A stretch of 64,000 nt of DNA from Pseudomonas sp. StFLB209 (GTDB lineage: Bacteria; Pseudomonadota; Gammaproteobacteria; Pseudomonadales; Pseudomonadaceae). Shown here piece by piece: positions 36,210 to 45,049 of the stretch (position 1 is its first letter; every line of letters begins with the position of its first letter). The translations under genes and the position numbers were made by a program. Location of the stretch: positions 4,605,001 through 4,669,000 of the forward strand of contig NZ_AP014637.1 in the NCBI RefSeq assembly GCF_000829415.1. Reading direction: 5' to 3'. The notes beneath the pieces are model-generated. The model was given only the letters and a program-made list of their open reading frames with translations, did no database searches and was not told the origin of the DNA.

Positions 36210-38873
36210 TCAGCAGCGCACCCGGGCGTTGCGGCGGGTGTAGTTGAACCAGGTCAGCGCGATGCACAGCAGGTAAAACGCGATGAACCCGTAAAGTGCC
36301 CACTCAGGGCCGCCGCTGAGGTCGAACGAACTGCCGAACGACTTGGGAATGAAAAATCCACCGTAGGCGGCCACGGCCGCGATAAAACCCACCGCGGCAG
36401 CAGACTCTTGCTCACCCTGCCGGGTCTGTTGGGCAGCCGGCAGGTGCGGAAAAAAGCCTGGGGTTTGCTGGCGAAAAATCGCCGGGATCATTTGCGTGGT
36501 GCTGGCGTTGCCGACCCCGGAGAAGAAAAACAGCAACAGGAACATCGCCAGAAAGCCCCAGAACGCGCCGGGCTGATCTTTGATAGCGATGAAATGCAGC
36601 ACGCCGATGACGCAGCCGGCCATCGCGACGAACACCCACAAGGTGATCCGCCCGCCGCCAAAGCGGTCAGCCAGGCCACCGGCAAAGGCCCGGCTGACCG
36701 CGCCGATCAACGGCCCGAGAAACGCAAAGCGCAGCACCTCGACTTCCGGAAACAGCCGCCCGGCCAGCAATGGAAAGCCTGCCGAGAAACCGATGAAGCT
36801 GCCGAAGGTGCCGGTGTACAGCACGCTCATCAACCAGGTGTGCGGGCGCTTGAAAATCGCCATCTGGTCTTTGAACGACGCCTTGGCACTGGCAATGTCG
36901 TGCATGCCGAACCAGGCCGCCAGCGACGCCACGATGATCAATGGCACCCAGATGAACCCGGCGTTCTGCAGCCACAGCGGGGTGCCTTGCGCGCTGATCT
37001 GCGGCGCACCGCCCAGGCTGCCGAGCACCCCGGCAGTTATCGCCAGCGGCACGGCAAGCTGCATCAGGCTCACGCCCAGGTTGCCCAGCCCGGCATTCAG
37101 GCCCATGGCGCTGCCCTTGGCCTGCCTGGGAAAGAAGAACGAGATATTGGCCATGCTCGACGAAAAGTTACCGCCGCCCAGGCCGCACAGCAGCGCCAGG
37201 ATCAGCATCACCAGGTAAGGCGTCTGCGGGTTCTGCACGGCAAAGCCGATCCACAGCGCTGGCACCAGCAAGGACGCGGTAGACAGCGCCGTCCAGCGCC
37301 GCCCGCCGAACACCGGCACCATGAAGCTGTAGAAAATCCGCAAGGTGGCGCCAGACAATGCGGGCAGGGCGGCCAGCCAGAACAGTTGGTTGGCGCTGTA
37401 GTTGAAACCGGCCAGCGGCAGCTTGGCAACCACCACCGACCAGACCATCCAGATGGCGAAGGCCAGCACCAGACAGGCAATCGAGATCCACAGGTTGCGA
37501 GTGGCGATACGCTTGCCGCTGGCGGCCCAGAAGCTTGGGTCTTCTGGATGCCAGTCTTGCAGAACGTGGCGGTCGGCGCGGCTGCTGTCGGGGGTCGCCA
37601 GTTCCGGCAGGTCATGCTGCTGCGTGTCTTGCGCCCACTCCAGCCGCTCGGCCAGGCGGATCGAGTAGTGCATCCAGGCCAGCGCCCCGGCGGCGATGAC
37701 CAACAGCAGCATGAAGCAGCTCTGCCAGATGCCGATCACATCGTTGAGCATGCCGAAGGTCAGCGGCAGGCAGAAACCGCCCAGCCCGCCGATCATGCCC
37801 ACCAGCCCGCCAACCACCCCGACATGCTGCGGGTAATAGGTCGGAATGTGCTTGAACACCGCTGCCATGCCCAGCGACATGAAAAAGCCCAGCACCATGA
37901 TCAGCACAATGAAACCGGCCAGGCCCATGTGCATGGAGAATTCGATCTGGCCGTGCACACCGCTGACGATGTAGCGCGTTGGCGGGTAACTGAGCAGCAA
38001 GCTGCACAGCACCGACAACCCCAGCGACCAGTACATCACCCGGCGCGAACCCTGGCGGTCGGCCAGCCAGCCGCCAAGAATGCGAAACAGCGCCGCCGGC
38101 ACGCTGAACAGCGCCGCCACCAGACCGGCCTGGGTCAGGCTCAGGTCGTAGACTTGCATCAGATAGTGCGGCAGCCATAGCGCCAGAGCGACAAAGGCGC
38201 CGAACACGAAAAAGTAGTACAGCGAAAAGCGCCAGACCCGCAGTTCTGCCAGCGGCGCGAGCTGTTCAGTGAACGATGCAGCAGGCTGCCGGGTATCGCT
38301 GCGCTGCGGATCGTTACGCGCCAGGAGCATGAACAGCACGCCCATCGCTGCCAGCACCGCGCCATACACCAGCGCGGTGTCGCGCCAGCCGAGACTCAGC
38401 AACAACAACGGCGCGACCAGATTGGTCAGCCCGGCGCCCACATTACCGGCACCAAACACCCCCAGCGCTGTGCCCTGCCGGGCCGGCTCGAACCAGCGCG
38501 CCACATAAGCGGTGCCGACAATGAACGAACCGCCGGCCAGGCCCACGCCAAGTGCAGCCAGCAGCAATAGCGCGAAGCTGCTGGCCACGGTCAGCAGGAC
38601 CACGCACAGAGCCGAGAGCAGCATCACAATGCCAAATACCCAGCGGCCGCCATACCGGTCAGTCAGCAGCCCGAGAAAACTGCGCGACAGCGAGCCGCTG
38701 AGCACCGGCGTTGCCATCAACAGGCCCAGCTGCGTGTCGCTCAGGGAAAATTCGTTCCTGATCTGCAGACCGAGAATGGAAAACAGCGTCCACACGGCAA
38801 AACACAGCGTGAAAGCCAGGGTGCACAGGCCGAGCGCCCGGTATTGCTCCCGGGGCACTGGAGGAGTGGTCAT
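36210..38873 (-). CDS. narK: Fused NarK1-NarK2 nitrate/nitrite transporter
   Basis: 887 residues made of two complete 12-helix MFS halves. The first (about 1-415) begins YRALGLCTLAFTLCFAVWTL and shows the first nitrate signature (ALGVGLAGGSFIVGTAYVAR) and a GQ-like second one. The second half begins near LWISIACLVLAFAIWMVWS, with FNYSANQLFWL and GLGGGNFSSSMANISFFFP. In Paracoccus a similar fusion combines proton-linked nitrate uptake (NarK1) with nitrate/nitrite exchange (NarK2). The ATG at 38873 has AAGGA 10 bases upstream. Confidence 0.93.
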   Translation of the reverse strand: MTTPPVPREQYRALGLCTLAFTLCFAVWTLFSILGLQIRNEFSLSDTQLGLLMATPVLSGSLSRSFLGLLTDRYGGRWVFGIVMLLSALCVVLLTVASSFALLLLAALGVGLAGGSFIVGTAYVARWFEPARQGTALGVFGAGNVGAGLTNLVAPLLLLSLGWRDTALVYGAVLAAMGVLFMLLARNDPQRSDTRQPAASFTEQLAPLAELRVWRFSLYYFFVFGAFVALALWLPHYLMQVYDLSLTQAGLVAALFSVPAALFRILGGWLADRQGSRRVMYWSLGLSVLCSLLLSYPPTRYIVSGVHGQIEFSMHMGLAGFIVLIMVLGFFMSLGMAAVFKHIPTYYPQHVGVVGGLVGMIGGLGGFCLPLTFGMLNDVIGIWQSCFMLLLVIAAGALAWMHYSIRLAERLEWAQDTQQHDLPELATPDSSRADRHVLQDWHPEDPSFWAASGKRIATRNLWISIACLVLAFAIWMVWSVVVAKLPLAGFNYSANQLFWLAALPALSGATLRIFYSFMVPVFGGRRWTALSTASLLVPALWIGFAVQNPQTPYLVMLILALLCGLGGGNFSSSMANISFFFPRQAKGSAMGLNAGLGNLGVSLMQLAVPLAITAGVLGSLGGAPQISAQGTPLWLQNAGFIWVPLIIVASLAAWFGMHDIASAKASFKDQMAIFKRPHTWLMSVLYTGTFGSFIGFSAGFPLLAGRLFPEVEVLRFAFLGPLIGAVSRAFAGGLADRFGGGRITLWVFVAMAGCVIGVLHFIAIKDQPGAFWGFLAMFLLLFFFSGVGNASTTQMIPAIFRQQTPGFFPHLPAAQQTRQGEQESAAAVGFIAAVAAYGGFFIPKSFGSSFDLSGGPEWALYGFIAFYLLCIALTWFNYTRRNARVRC

Positions 38874-39005
38874 CACGGCACGGTCCTTGTTCGATGCACG
38901 AGGCAACGGCATGGGATCAGCCAGGGCAGTGCTCTTATCGGTGGCTACTTACCCGGCGGCTGTATCAGGTCGGATACAGACTAGGCCGGATTGGCCGACA
39001 GTGCC

Positions 39006-39019
39006 GTGATTCAAGTCAA
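39006..39019 (-). promoter_or_regulatory. Anr/Dnr (FNR-type) site before narK
   Basis: TTGACTTGAATCAC on the minus strand fits TTGAT-N4-ATCAA with changes in the last base of each half. It is 133 bases before narK and would activate the operon at low oxygen. No narX or narL gene is found beside it, unlike in P. aeruginosa. Confidence 0.6.
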
Positions 39020-39088
39020 GAAAAGGTCGCCATTTGTCTGGCGTAACCGGGCAACGTTGGTTAGTTGCAGCCAGCACATTGAAAGTAG

Positions 39089-39160
39089 CCGGCCGGTTTT
39101 ACTGGCCCCTTCGTCGGAGTGCCGCCCAGACCAAGGTTGGCTCCTACCGAGAGCGAGCCA
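39089..39160. repeat. Degenerate REP element
   Basis: Contains GCCGGTTTTACTGGCCCCTT then CG, nearly identical to the block at 28529-28550, and a decayed REP arm (GTTGGCTCCTACCGAGAGCG). The two related copies bracket the nar operon. Confidence 0.6.
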
Positions 39161-39207
39161 GGTCCGGGATTGCTTGGCTGATTAGCATTACACCTACAGT
39201 ACCCGCC

Positions 39208-39471
39208 TCAACCATGCGACGAGCAGGTCTCACTCAAGCGTTTGTAGTGCAACTCATGCTCCACACCCTGGCTGTCCATGTAAACCATGCTCGCCACCAC
39301 CGGCTCACACAGGTCGGACTCGGGTGCCTCAATGCTCACGACTTTTTTGATATCCAGATTCTGGCCATAGCCATATTGCTGAACAACCGGCTGCTCGACA
39401 GCAGCAGTCTGGTCATTGGCTGAGGCCATCAGGCTAGCCAGCGACAGGGCGGCAAACAGAACGTATTTCAT
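39208..39471 (-). CDS. DUF2790 small secreted protein
   Basis: 87 residues from the ATG at 39471 (GGAGA 8 bases upstream). The signal peptide MKYVLFAALSLASLMASA leaves a mature part of about 69 residues with DIKKVVSIEAPESDLCEPV and YMDSQGVEHELHYKRLSE-type segments. DUF2790 proteins are common in Pseudomonas, often several per genome, and their function is unknown. Two cysteines could form a disulfide. Confidence 0.8.
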   Translation of the reverse strand: MKYVLFAALSLASLMASANDQTAAVEQPVVQQYGYGQNLDIKKVVSIEAPESDLCEPVVASMVYMDSQGVEHELHYKRLSETCSSHG

Positions 39472-39627
39472 GACAATCTCCACACTTATCAGGTTGCAAA
39501 GTCGCGAATGCGCTTTGCCTATGGCCATCATTTTAAGGAGGCCCCCTGATTCCCGGAAATGGTGGCTGTCGATACACAGAATCAACGAAACCGATGGCGT
39601 TCAGTACTGGCGACCGAAGGTTATCGA

Positions 39628-39642
39628 TCAAATTCATTGATG
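39628..39642. promoter_or_regulatory. Palindrome upstream of the hydrazine-type operon
   Basis: ATCAA-ATTCA-TTGAT, a perfect 5-5-5 inverted repeat about 88 bases before the cupin gene. It is the only obvious operator-like element in the 39472-39729 gap. No strong sigma-70 promoter was recognised. The binding protein is unknown. Confidence 0.4.
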
Positions 39643-39729
39643 CGTCGCCCCTGAGCTATCCGGCGATCCGATAGCGGCCTTGCGCCAGCAATTTCATGCT
39701 TGACCCACTTCAAACAGGCGGGTCAGCGC

Positions 39730-40119
39730 ATGGAAACCTTCGACATTTACCGGAAAACCCGATTTGGCGCCCTCGTGCACGAATACGGCCTGGACGGCAG
39801 CCGGTTGCTGCCCTGGGCAGGCTATCCGATGCCGTTTGGCGGCGGCTGGTGCGTGGTGCGGCCCGGCACCACTACGCAAACCCACACGCAAATCGATCAG
39901 GAGCTGTTCATCGCCATCGAGGGCAGCGCCCGGCTGGTGATCGGTGACCAGCAGATGCCGTTCAGCAAGGGCGACATCGCGGCCATCCCGAAACACACCC
40001 ACCACTACGTAATCAACGACTCGGCCGAGGACTTTCATTTCTACGTGATCTGGTGGGACCTGAATCACGTAAACAACTTCCTTGCCCAGCACAACGACAC
40101 CACCGGGTGCCTGGCATGA
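39730..40119 (+). CDS. Cupin protein, likely cupin half of a split hydrazine synthetase
   Basis: 129 residues forming a single cupin domain. Motif 1 fits G(X)5HXH(X)3E(X)6G from Gly46 to Gly65, but with His52-X-Gln54 in place of HXH; Glu58 is present. Motif 2 runs from Gly81 through Pro87 and His92 to Asn96, with His89 in place of the usual glycine. Known hydrazine synthetases (Spb40 in the s56-p1 pathway, Tri28 for triacsin) join a zinc cupin and a methionyl-tRNA-synthetase-like domain. Here the two are separate genes overlapping by ATGA. The cupin would bring N-hydroxylysine (or a similar hydroxylamine) and an aminoacyl ester together for N-N bond formation. A TTG at 39700 would add 10 residues. 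Confidence 0.78.
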   Translation: METFDIYRKTRFGALVHEYGLDGSRLLPWAGYPMPFGGGWCVVRPGTTTQTHTQIDQELFIAIEGSARLVIGDQQMPFSKGDIAAIPKHTHHYVINDSAEDFHFYVIWWDLNHVNNFLAQHNDTTGCLA

Positions 40120-41615
40120 GCCGCTTCATCGTCACCATCACCCCGCCAACGCCCAATGGCGACCTGCACATCGGCCATATCGCCGGCCCATTTCTGGGCG
40201 CCGACGTGTTCACTCGGGTCCAGCGCCAGCGCGGTCATGATTGTGTGCTGCTGTCTTATTCCGACGACTACCAGTCCTACATGCTGCGCAAGGGCCTGGA
40301 GCAGGGCGTCGACCCCGTGGAACTGGCGCGGCGCAACAGCGACCGTATCGAGGCGTCGCTGGCGGCAGTGAATATCCAGCCGGATAACTGGATGCGTCCG
40401 TATGACAATCGGTTTTTCAGGCAGGCGGTCAGCGAGGTATTTGCCAAGCTGCAACAGGCCGGCGCCATCGAATTTCGTGATAGCCAGGAGGCGTACTGCC
40501 CGGACTGCGACAAATGGGGCTATGAAGCCTTCGCCCGTGGCCTGTGCAATTACTGCGGCCATGACTCGGACCCCAGTCAGTGCGAGCAGTGTGCCCAGGC
40601 GCCGGATGCCGCACTGATGAGCGGGCTGTACTGCAAGCTGTGCCACAAGGCGCCGCAGTTCAGGAGCACCCACCGGGCGTTTCTCAAACTGGCCGACTTC
40701 AAGGCGCCGCTGCGTGACAGCCTGCTGGGCCGACAGTGGCGTGCGCCGCTCAACGCCTGGCTGCGCGACACCCTTGAACACTTGCACGACTGGGGCGTGA
40801 CCCGGCCCCACGACGCCGGGCTGGACCTGGCCGCCGACGGCTCATGCCGGGTGCACACCTGGTTCATGGGCCTGGCCGGCTACATCGCGGCGTTTCGCGA
40901 GTATGCCGAGCGCATTGGCCAGCCGGAGCTGTTCAACCAGTACTGGCGTTCGGGGCAGGGCACGCTGGTCAATTTTCTAGGCTTCGACTGTGTCTTCAGC
41001 CATTGCATCGTTTACCCGGTGCAACTGGCGGTGCATGACGAGTTGCGGGTCCGTCAGCACTTCATGCCCAACCAGTTTCTCAAGCTCGACGGGCTCAACC
41101 TGTCCACCAGCCGCAACCACGCAATCTGGGTCGGCGATCTGGTGCGCCAGGCCTGTGCCGACAGTGTGCGCTTGTACCTCGCCAGCGTTGCGCCGGAGCA
41201 GAGCGAAGGCGACTTTCGCCTGCAGCACTTTCAGCGCTGGCGCCAGGATGTGTTCCTGGACTTTGTCCCGGCGCTGCTGCAAGCCGGTCCCGATCAGCGT
41301 GAGCACGGCTGGAACGGCTTTAACGGCGCCGATGCCGGGCTGCTCGAAGCGCTGCGCCTGCAATGGTGCAAGGCCACCGAGCTCAAGCAGTTTTCGATCC
41401 GTGGCATGGCTCAGGTGCTACTCGACACCATCGCGATTACCCGTACGCGGCTGGAGGCGGGCCGCCCGGTCAGTCACTTCGCCGCGCTGATTGCGGTGTT
41501 CGGCAAGGCGCTGGTCCCGCAAACCGCCGCCGACATCGTCAATGCCTACGCACTGCCCGAAGCACGGCTGAACGCTGTCGTGTTCGGCGGTCCGGCCCCT
41601 GACTATTCGATCTGA
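40116..41615 (+). CDS. Methionyl-tRNA-synthetase-like protein, activating half of a split hydrazine synthetase
   Basis: 499 residues of class I synthetase type. The HIGH motif is intact (residues 18-21). Four Cys pairs form zinc knuckles: C128/C131, C144/C147, C156/C159, C173/C176. The KMSKS loop is changed to NLSTS (328-332), losing both lysines. The C-terminal part is short compared with a housekeeping MetG of about 680 residues. These traits and the place after a cupin gene argue for the amino-acid-activating part of a hydrazine synthetase, which uses ATP to activate glycine in Spb40. Which amino acid is used here cannot be read from sequence. Coupled to the cupin gene by ATGA; 11 bases before the next gene. 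Confidence 0.82.
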   Translation: MSRFIVTITPPTPNGDLHIGHIAGPFLGADVFTRVQRQRGHDCVLLSYSDDYQSYMLRKGLEQGVDPVELARRNSDRIEASLAAVNIQPDNWMRPYDNRFFRQAVSEVFAKLQQAGAIEFRDSQEAYCPDCDKWGYEAFARGLCNYCGHDSDPSQCEQCAQAPDAALMSGLYCKLCHKAPQFRSTHRAFLKLADFKAPLRDSLLGRQWRAPLNAWLRDTLEHLHDWGVTRPHDAGLDLAADGSCRVHTWFMGLAGYIAAFREYAERIGQPELFNQYWRSGQGTLVNFLGFDCVFSHCIVYPVQLAVHDELRVRQHFMPNQFLKLDGLNLSTSRNHAIWVGDLVRQACADSVRLYLASVAPEQSEGDFRLQHFQRWRQDVFLDFVPALLQAGPDQREHGWNGFNGADAGLLEALRLQWCKATELKQFSIRGMAQVLLDTIAITRTRLEAGRPVSHFAALIAVFGKALVPQTAADIVNAYALPEARLNAVVFGGPAPDYSI

Positions 41616-41626
41616 GCGGCCATCGC

Positions 41627-42724
41627 ATGAGCATGGATTATCAAGTCGCGGTGATCGGTGCCGGCATTGTCGGCGCGAGTATCGCCGCCCGCTTGCTGCA
41701 CCTGGGCCTGAGTGTGGTGCTGCTGGAGCAGGGCAGCGTCGCCAGCCGCGGTGCCAGCGCCAGTTCCGGCGGGTTGCTGCGTTTGTACGACGCGGACCCA
41801 CTTTTGATGCAACTGACAGCGCATTCGCTACGGGTCATGGGGGAGGCGCCGTTTTCCGACACCTACACCCGAGCGCTGCGGCGCAGCGGCGTGCTGTATC
41901 GCGCCGATATCGCGCATGAGAGTGCACTGGAGGCAGCGATCGAGCGCTACGCCAGCGCGGAGTATCCGCTGCGCAGAGTCCAGGGTTTCGGTCCCTGGTC
42001 GGCACGTGCGGATCGCGCTGAGCTCTACGAACCGCATGCCTGCGTCGGCGATGTGCGCGGTGCCACCGCGCGGTTGTGCCAGCGTGTGCGCCGCGATGGG
42101 CTGCTGATCGAGCATTGCCGGGTCGAGTTCATCGACTGGCAGGCCGATGGTTCGGCCCACATTCAACTGGGAGAAGCGCGCCTGGATTGCCAGACCGTGG
42201 TGCTGGCCAGCGGCGCGTGGACGCATCGGTTGTTACCGGAGCTGGCGCTGCAAAGCCGCGCGATTCCGTTGGCCAGGGTCCAGACCGAGGCCGCCTGGCC
42301 GCTGCCGTTGATCGACGCGGTCAGTGGCAGTTATGCCATCCCGCTGGGGCCACATCTCGTGCAGAGCGGTTGCGGGCTGCGTGACCGGGCGCTGCTGCCG
42401 GAGCAACTGGCGCGGCCGGATGCCCGGCATATCGAGGATGCCCGGCAACGGGTCGGCCAACTGGCCGGCGGCGGGCGGGTCAGGGTGCTGGATGTGGTGC
42501 CGGGCTTTGACAGCTACAGCGCCGATGGCCGGCCACTGCTGGGCTTTGTGGATGAGCCGCGCGGTTTGTACGTGGCTTGTGGGCTGTCCGGGGTGGGCTT
42601 CAAATTCGCGCCGGGTATTGCCGACCTTGCCGCCCGGCAGATTCAAGGCTACTTGCATGACGGGCAGCGGTCGGTTGACCCGCATTGGGCCGGGCTGGAC
42701 GCGCGACGGGGTATGCCGTCATGA
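41627..42724 (+). CDS. DAO-type FAD amine oxidase (Spb39/Tri27-like role)
   Basis: 365 residues of the D-amino-acid oxidase fold. The FAD motif is GAGIVG (11-16), followed by VVLLEQGSVASRGASASSGG, then TVVLASGAWTHRLLP and a C-terminal GRPLLGFVDEPRGLYVACGL with SGVGFKFAPGIADLAA. In known hydrazine pathways an enzyme of this type oxidises the N6-(carboxymethylamino)lysine intermediate and releases hydrazinoacetic acid plus 2-aminoadipate semialdehyde. Its place directly after the synthetase halves supports that role here, though the substrate is inferred. The stop overlaps the next start by ATGA. Confidence 0.8.
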   Translation: MSMDYQVAVIGAGIVGASIAARLLHLGLSVVLLEQGSVASRGASASSGGLLRLYDADPLLMQLTAHSLRVMGEAPFSDTYTRALRRSGVLYRADIAHESALEAAIERYASAEYPLRRVQGFGPWSARADRAELYEPHACVGDVRGATARLCQRVRRDGLLIEHCRVEFIDWQADGSAHIQLGEARLDCQTVVLASGAWTHRLLPELALQSRAIPLARVQTEAAWPLPLIDAVSGSYAIPLGPHLVQSGCGLRDRALLPEQLARPDARHIEDARQRVGQLAGGGRVRVLDVVPGFDSYSADGRPLLGFVDEPRGLYVACGLSGVGFKFAPGIADLAARQIQGYLHDGQRSVDPHWAGLDARRGMPS

Positions 42725-43689
42725 CGCCAACCGCCATGAAAGTCGGGATCAGCGCGGTGTTCGACCCGGCTGTCACTCCCCATGCACGGACCTTTCTGCG
42801 CGCGTTGGCAGCAGGCCGCAACCTGATACCGGGGCTGGCCGGCGTGCAGTGGCACTGGCTCGACGACGGGGCCGACCCCCGGCAGGCCGCCATGGTGGCG
42901 CAACAGATGGTCGAGTGGGGCGCCGATCTGGTGCTGGGCCATTTTTCGTCCGACGCCGCGCTGGCCGCCGCGCCGCTGTATGCCTGCCACCAGATTGCGC
43001 TGCTGACACCGGCGGCTACGCTGCAAGACTTGACCCGATTCCCCAACGTGCTGCGCGGTTGCCCGTCGGATCGGCAACTGGCCGGCGAGCTGTTGGCCTG
43101 GGCCATCAGCCGCTTGTGGCAACGCCTGTATGTGCAGGCTGATGACAGCGCACACGGCCAGGCACTGGCGGCGGCGATCCGGCACAGTGCGCTGGCCCAT
43201 GGTCTGCAACCGGTAACCGACCGCGAGCAAGCCGACGCCGAGGTGTTTGCCGGGCGCCTGAAATCCAGCTGCGCCTACCTGCAGGCTCGACGCCGGGCCG
43301 GTTGCAGCCGACCGCTGATATTTACCGATGACGCCGTTTCGCCGTTTTTCGGCACTGGCCAGCCGGTTGGCGACCAACCGCAAGCCACTTGGGTCATCGG
43401 CTTTCACCCAGGCCCCGAGGATTGCCCGGCGGCCCGCCAGCACCGGCAGTGGTTCGCCAGCCCGGCGCAGACCTATTACCGAGAGAGCCTGCGCCTGCTG
43501 CATGGCATTGGCGTGCTGGCACGGCGCAATCTGCCCGATCGCCGCGCCTTGCTCGACGCCTTGTGCAACGAGGTGTTGGCCACCCCGCTGGGGCCGCTGG
43601 CTTTCTTGCAGAACGAAATACGCGATGCCTCCACCCAGCTCTGGCACCTCGGGCCGCAAGGCCTGCAACCGGTCACCCCGACCTTTTAA
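42721..43689 (+). CDS. Cytosolic periplasmic-binding-protein-like protein (LivJ/AmiC fold)
   Basis: 322 residues resembling Peripla_BP_6 amino-acid-binding proteins. An early strand MKVGISAVFDP, then QMVEWGADLVLGHFSSDAALAAAPLY and QIALLTPAATLQDLTRFPNVLR match the first lobe, and TWVIGFHPG with YYRESLRLLHG fit the second. It has no signal peptide and no lipobox, and its start is coupled to the preceding gene, so it should stay in the cytoplasm. AmiC of P. aeruginosa is a known cytosolic member that senses amides. A role as product or precursor sensor, carrier or scaffold is possible. No function is assigned. Confidence 0.7.
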   Translation: MTPTAMKVGISAVFDPAVTPHARTFLRALAAGRNLIPGLAGVQWHWLDDGADPRQAAMVAQQMVEWGADLVLGHFSSDAALAAAPLYACHQIALLTPAATLQDLTRFPNVLRGCPSDRQLAGELLAWAISRLWQRLYVQADDSAHGQALAAAIRHSALAHGLQPVTDREQADAEVFAGRLKSSCAYLQARRRAGCSRPLIFTDDAVSPFFGTGQPVGDQPQATWVIGFHPGPEDCPAARQHRQWFASPAQTYYRESLRLLHGIGVLARRNLPDRRALLDALCNEVLATPLGPLAFLQNEIRDASTQLWHLGPQGLQPVTPTF

Positions 43690-43718
43690 CCCCCTATTCA
43701 ATCAAGGACAGATTCCTG

Positions 43719-45044
43719 ATGAGTCTTGCAACCACCACCGTCGATGCGCTGTGCATCGGTTTCGGCCCTGCCGGGATTGCCCTGGCCTGCGCTTTCGAAG
43801 ATGCCCGCGAACAGGGTCTGCCATTGGGCCGCGTAGACATGCGCTTTGTCGAGGCAGCCGCCGACAGTCAATGGCACCCTGAGCTGTTGCTGGCCGGCAC
43901 CGACATCAATCACCACGTGTTCCGTGATCTGGTGACGCCGCGCAACCCGCGCAGCCGTTTCTCGTTCGCCATGTACCTCAAGGACAAGGGGCGGTTGTTT
44001 GATTTCGGCCTGCTCGGGCGCCCGGCCAGCCGTCATGAGTGGTCCGATTACCTGGGCTGGGTCTCACGCCAGGTCGATGCACGCACCTGCTTCGATACGC
44101 GTATTGACGAGGTGCTACCGGTGATTCGTCATGGCCGGTTGTGTGAGCTGCGGGTCGAGACGGCGCACGGCGCGTTCGAAACCCGCAACCTGGTGCTGTC
44201 CAGCGGTAGCGCCGCGTACATACCGGAACTGTTCCAGCCCCTGCTGGGGCCGAAGGTGTTTCATACCTCAGGCTTTGTCAGCCATATGCAAGCCTTCGCC
44301 AGTGAGCGGCCCAAGCGCTGGCTGGTGCTCGGCTCCGGGCAAAGCGCCAGTGAGTCGGTGCTGGAACTGATCGGCCGCGATCGGCAGGTCGAGATTCACT
44401 CGGTGCACCGCACCGCCGGCTTCAAACTCACTCAATTGGGGCAATTCCCCAACCGGGTCTTCGGCCCCGAGCATGTCGATTACTTCCACAGCCTGGACGC
44501 TGGCGCCCGCCAGCAGTTTCTCGCCTACAGCCGCGCCACCAACTACGCCGGCATCGACCCGGATGAAAGCCAGAAGCTGTTCTCGCTGATCTACGAAGAC
44601 ACCGTTGCCGGTCGTCAGCAGCTGCACACCCATCACTACCAGCACGTCACTGGCGTGCAGCTGTGTGGTGATGCGTATCAGGTCACCCTGACCGACCGTT
44701 TCAGCCAGCAGACCCGGCAACTGGAGGTGGACGGCATCGTCCTGGCCACCGGCTATCAGCAGTACCGCGTGCCGCCGCTGCTCGCCGGCCTGCAGCCATG
44801 GCTGGCCGCCGATGAGCAAGGCGCGCTGGTGGTCGATCGCGATTACCGCATCCACACCCAGGGCGCCTGCGACGTGCAGCTATGGAGCAACGGCTTGTCC
44901 GAACGCAGCCATGGCATCAGCGACAGCCAGTCGTTCTCGATGCTGGCCCTGCGCGCCGGGCGGATAGCCAGCGCCTTGCACCAGGCATCGACCCGCCCGG
45001 TCACAGCTGCCGGCTGCAAAACTACCCTGGCCTTGAGCGAGTGA
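43719..45044 (+). CDS. L-lysine/L-ornithine N-hydroxylase
   Basis: 441 residues of the IucD/PvdA/SidA family of flavin N-monooxygenases, from the ATG with AAGGA 9 bases upstream. The FAD motif is GFGPAGIAL (14-22), with the family's WHPELLLAGTDINHHVFRDL region (in known enzymes WH..MLLPG..MQ..FLKDL). The NADPH motif is GSGQSASE, and the late FAD motif ends in ATGY (VLATGYQQY). N-hydroxylation of lysine N6 supplies the hydroxylamine that hydrazine synthetases join to an amino acid (Spb38, Tri26). No siderophore synthetase is nearby, so a siderophore role is less likely. Ornithine is an alternative substrate. Confidence 0.85.
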   Translation: MSLATTTVDALCIGFGPAGIALACAFEDAREQGLPLGRVDMRFVEAAADSQWHPELLLAGTDINHHVFRDLVTPRNPRSRFSFAMYLKDKGRLFDFGLLGRPASRHEWSDYLGWVSRQVDARTCFDTRIDEVLPVIRHGRLCELRVETAHGAFETRNLVLSSGSAAYIPELFQPLLGPKVFHTSGFVSHMQAFASERPKRWLVLGSGQSASESVLELIGRDRQVEIHSVHRTAGFKLTQLGQFPNRVFGPEHVDYFHSLDAGARQQFLAYSRATNYAGIDPDESQKLFSLIYEDTVAGRQQLHTHHYQHVTGVQLCGDAYQVTLTDRFSQQTRQLEVDGIVLATGYQQYRVPPLLAGLQPWLAADEQGALVVDRDYRIHTQGACDVQLWSNGLSERSHGISDSQSFSMLALRAGRIASALHQASTRPVTAAGCKTTLALSE

Positions 45045-45049
45045 CCGGT

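Noticed and set aside
36165..38180. 671-residue plus-strand open frame
   Set aside because: Antisense shadow of narK, rich in Gln, His and Arg, with no recognisable domain.
40116..41615. Housekeeping methionyl-tRNA synthetase metG
   Set aside because: Too short, KMSKS is lost, and it is coupled to a cupin gene inside a biosynthetic operon.
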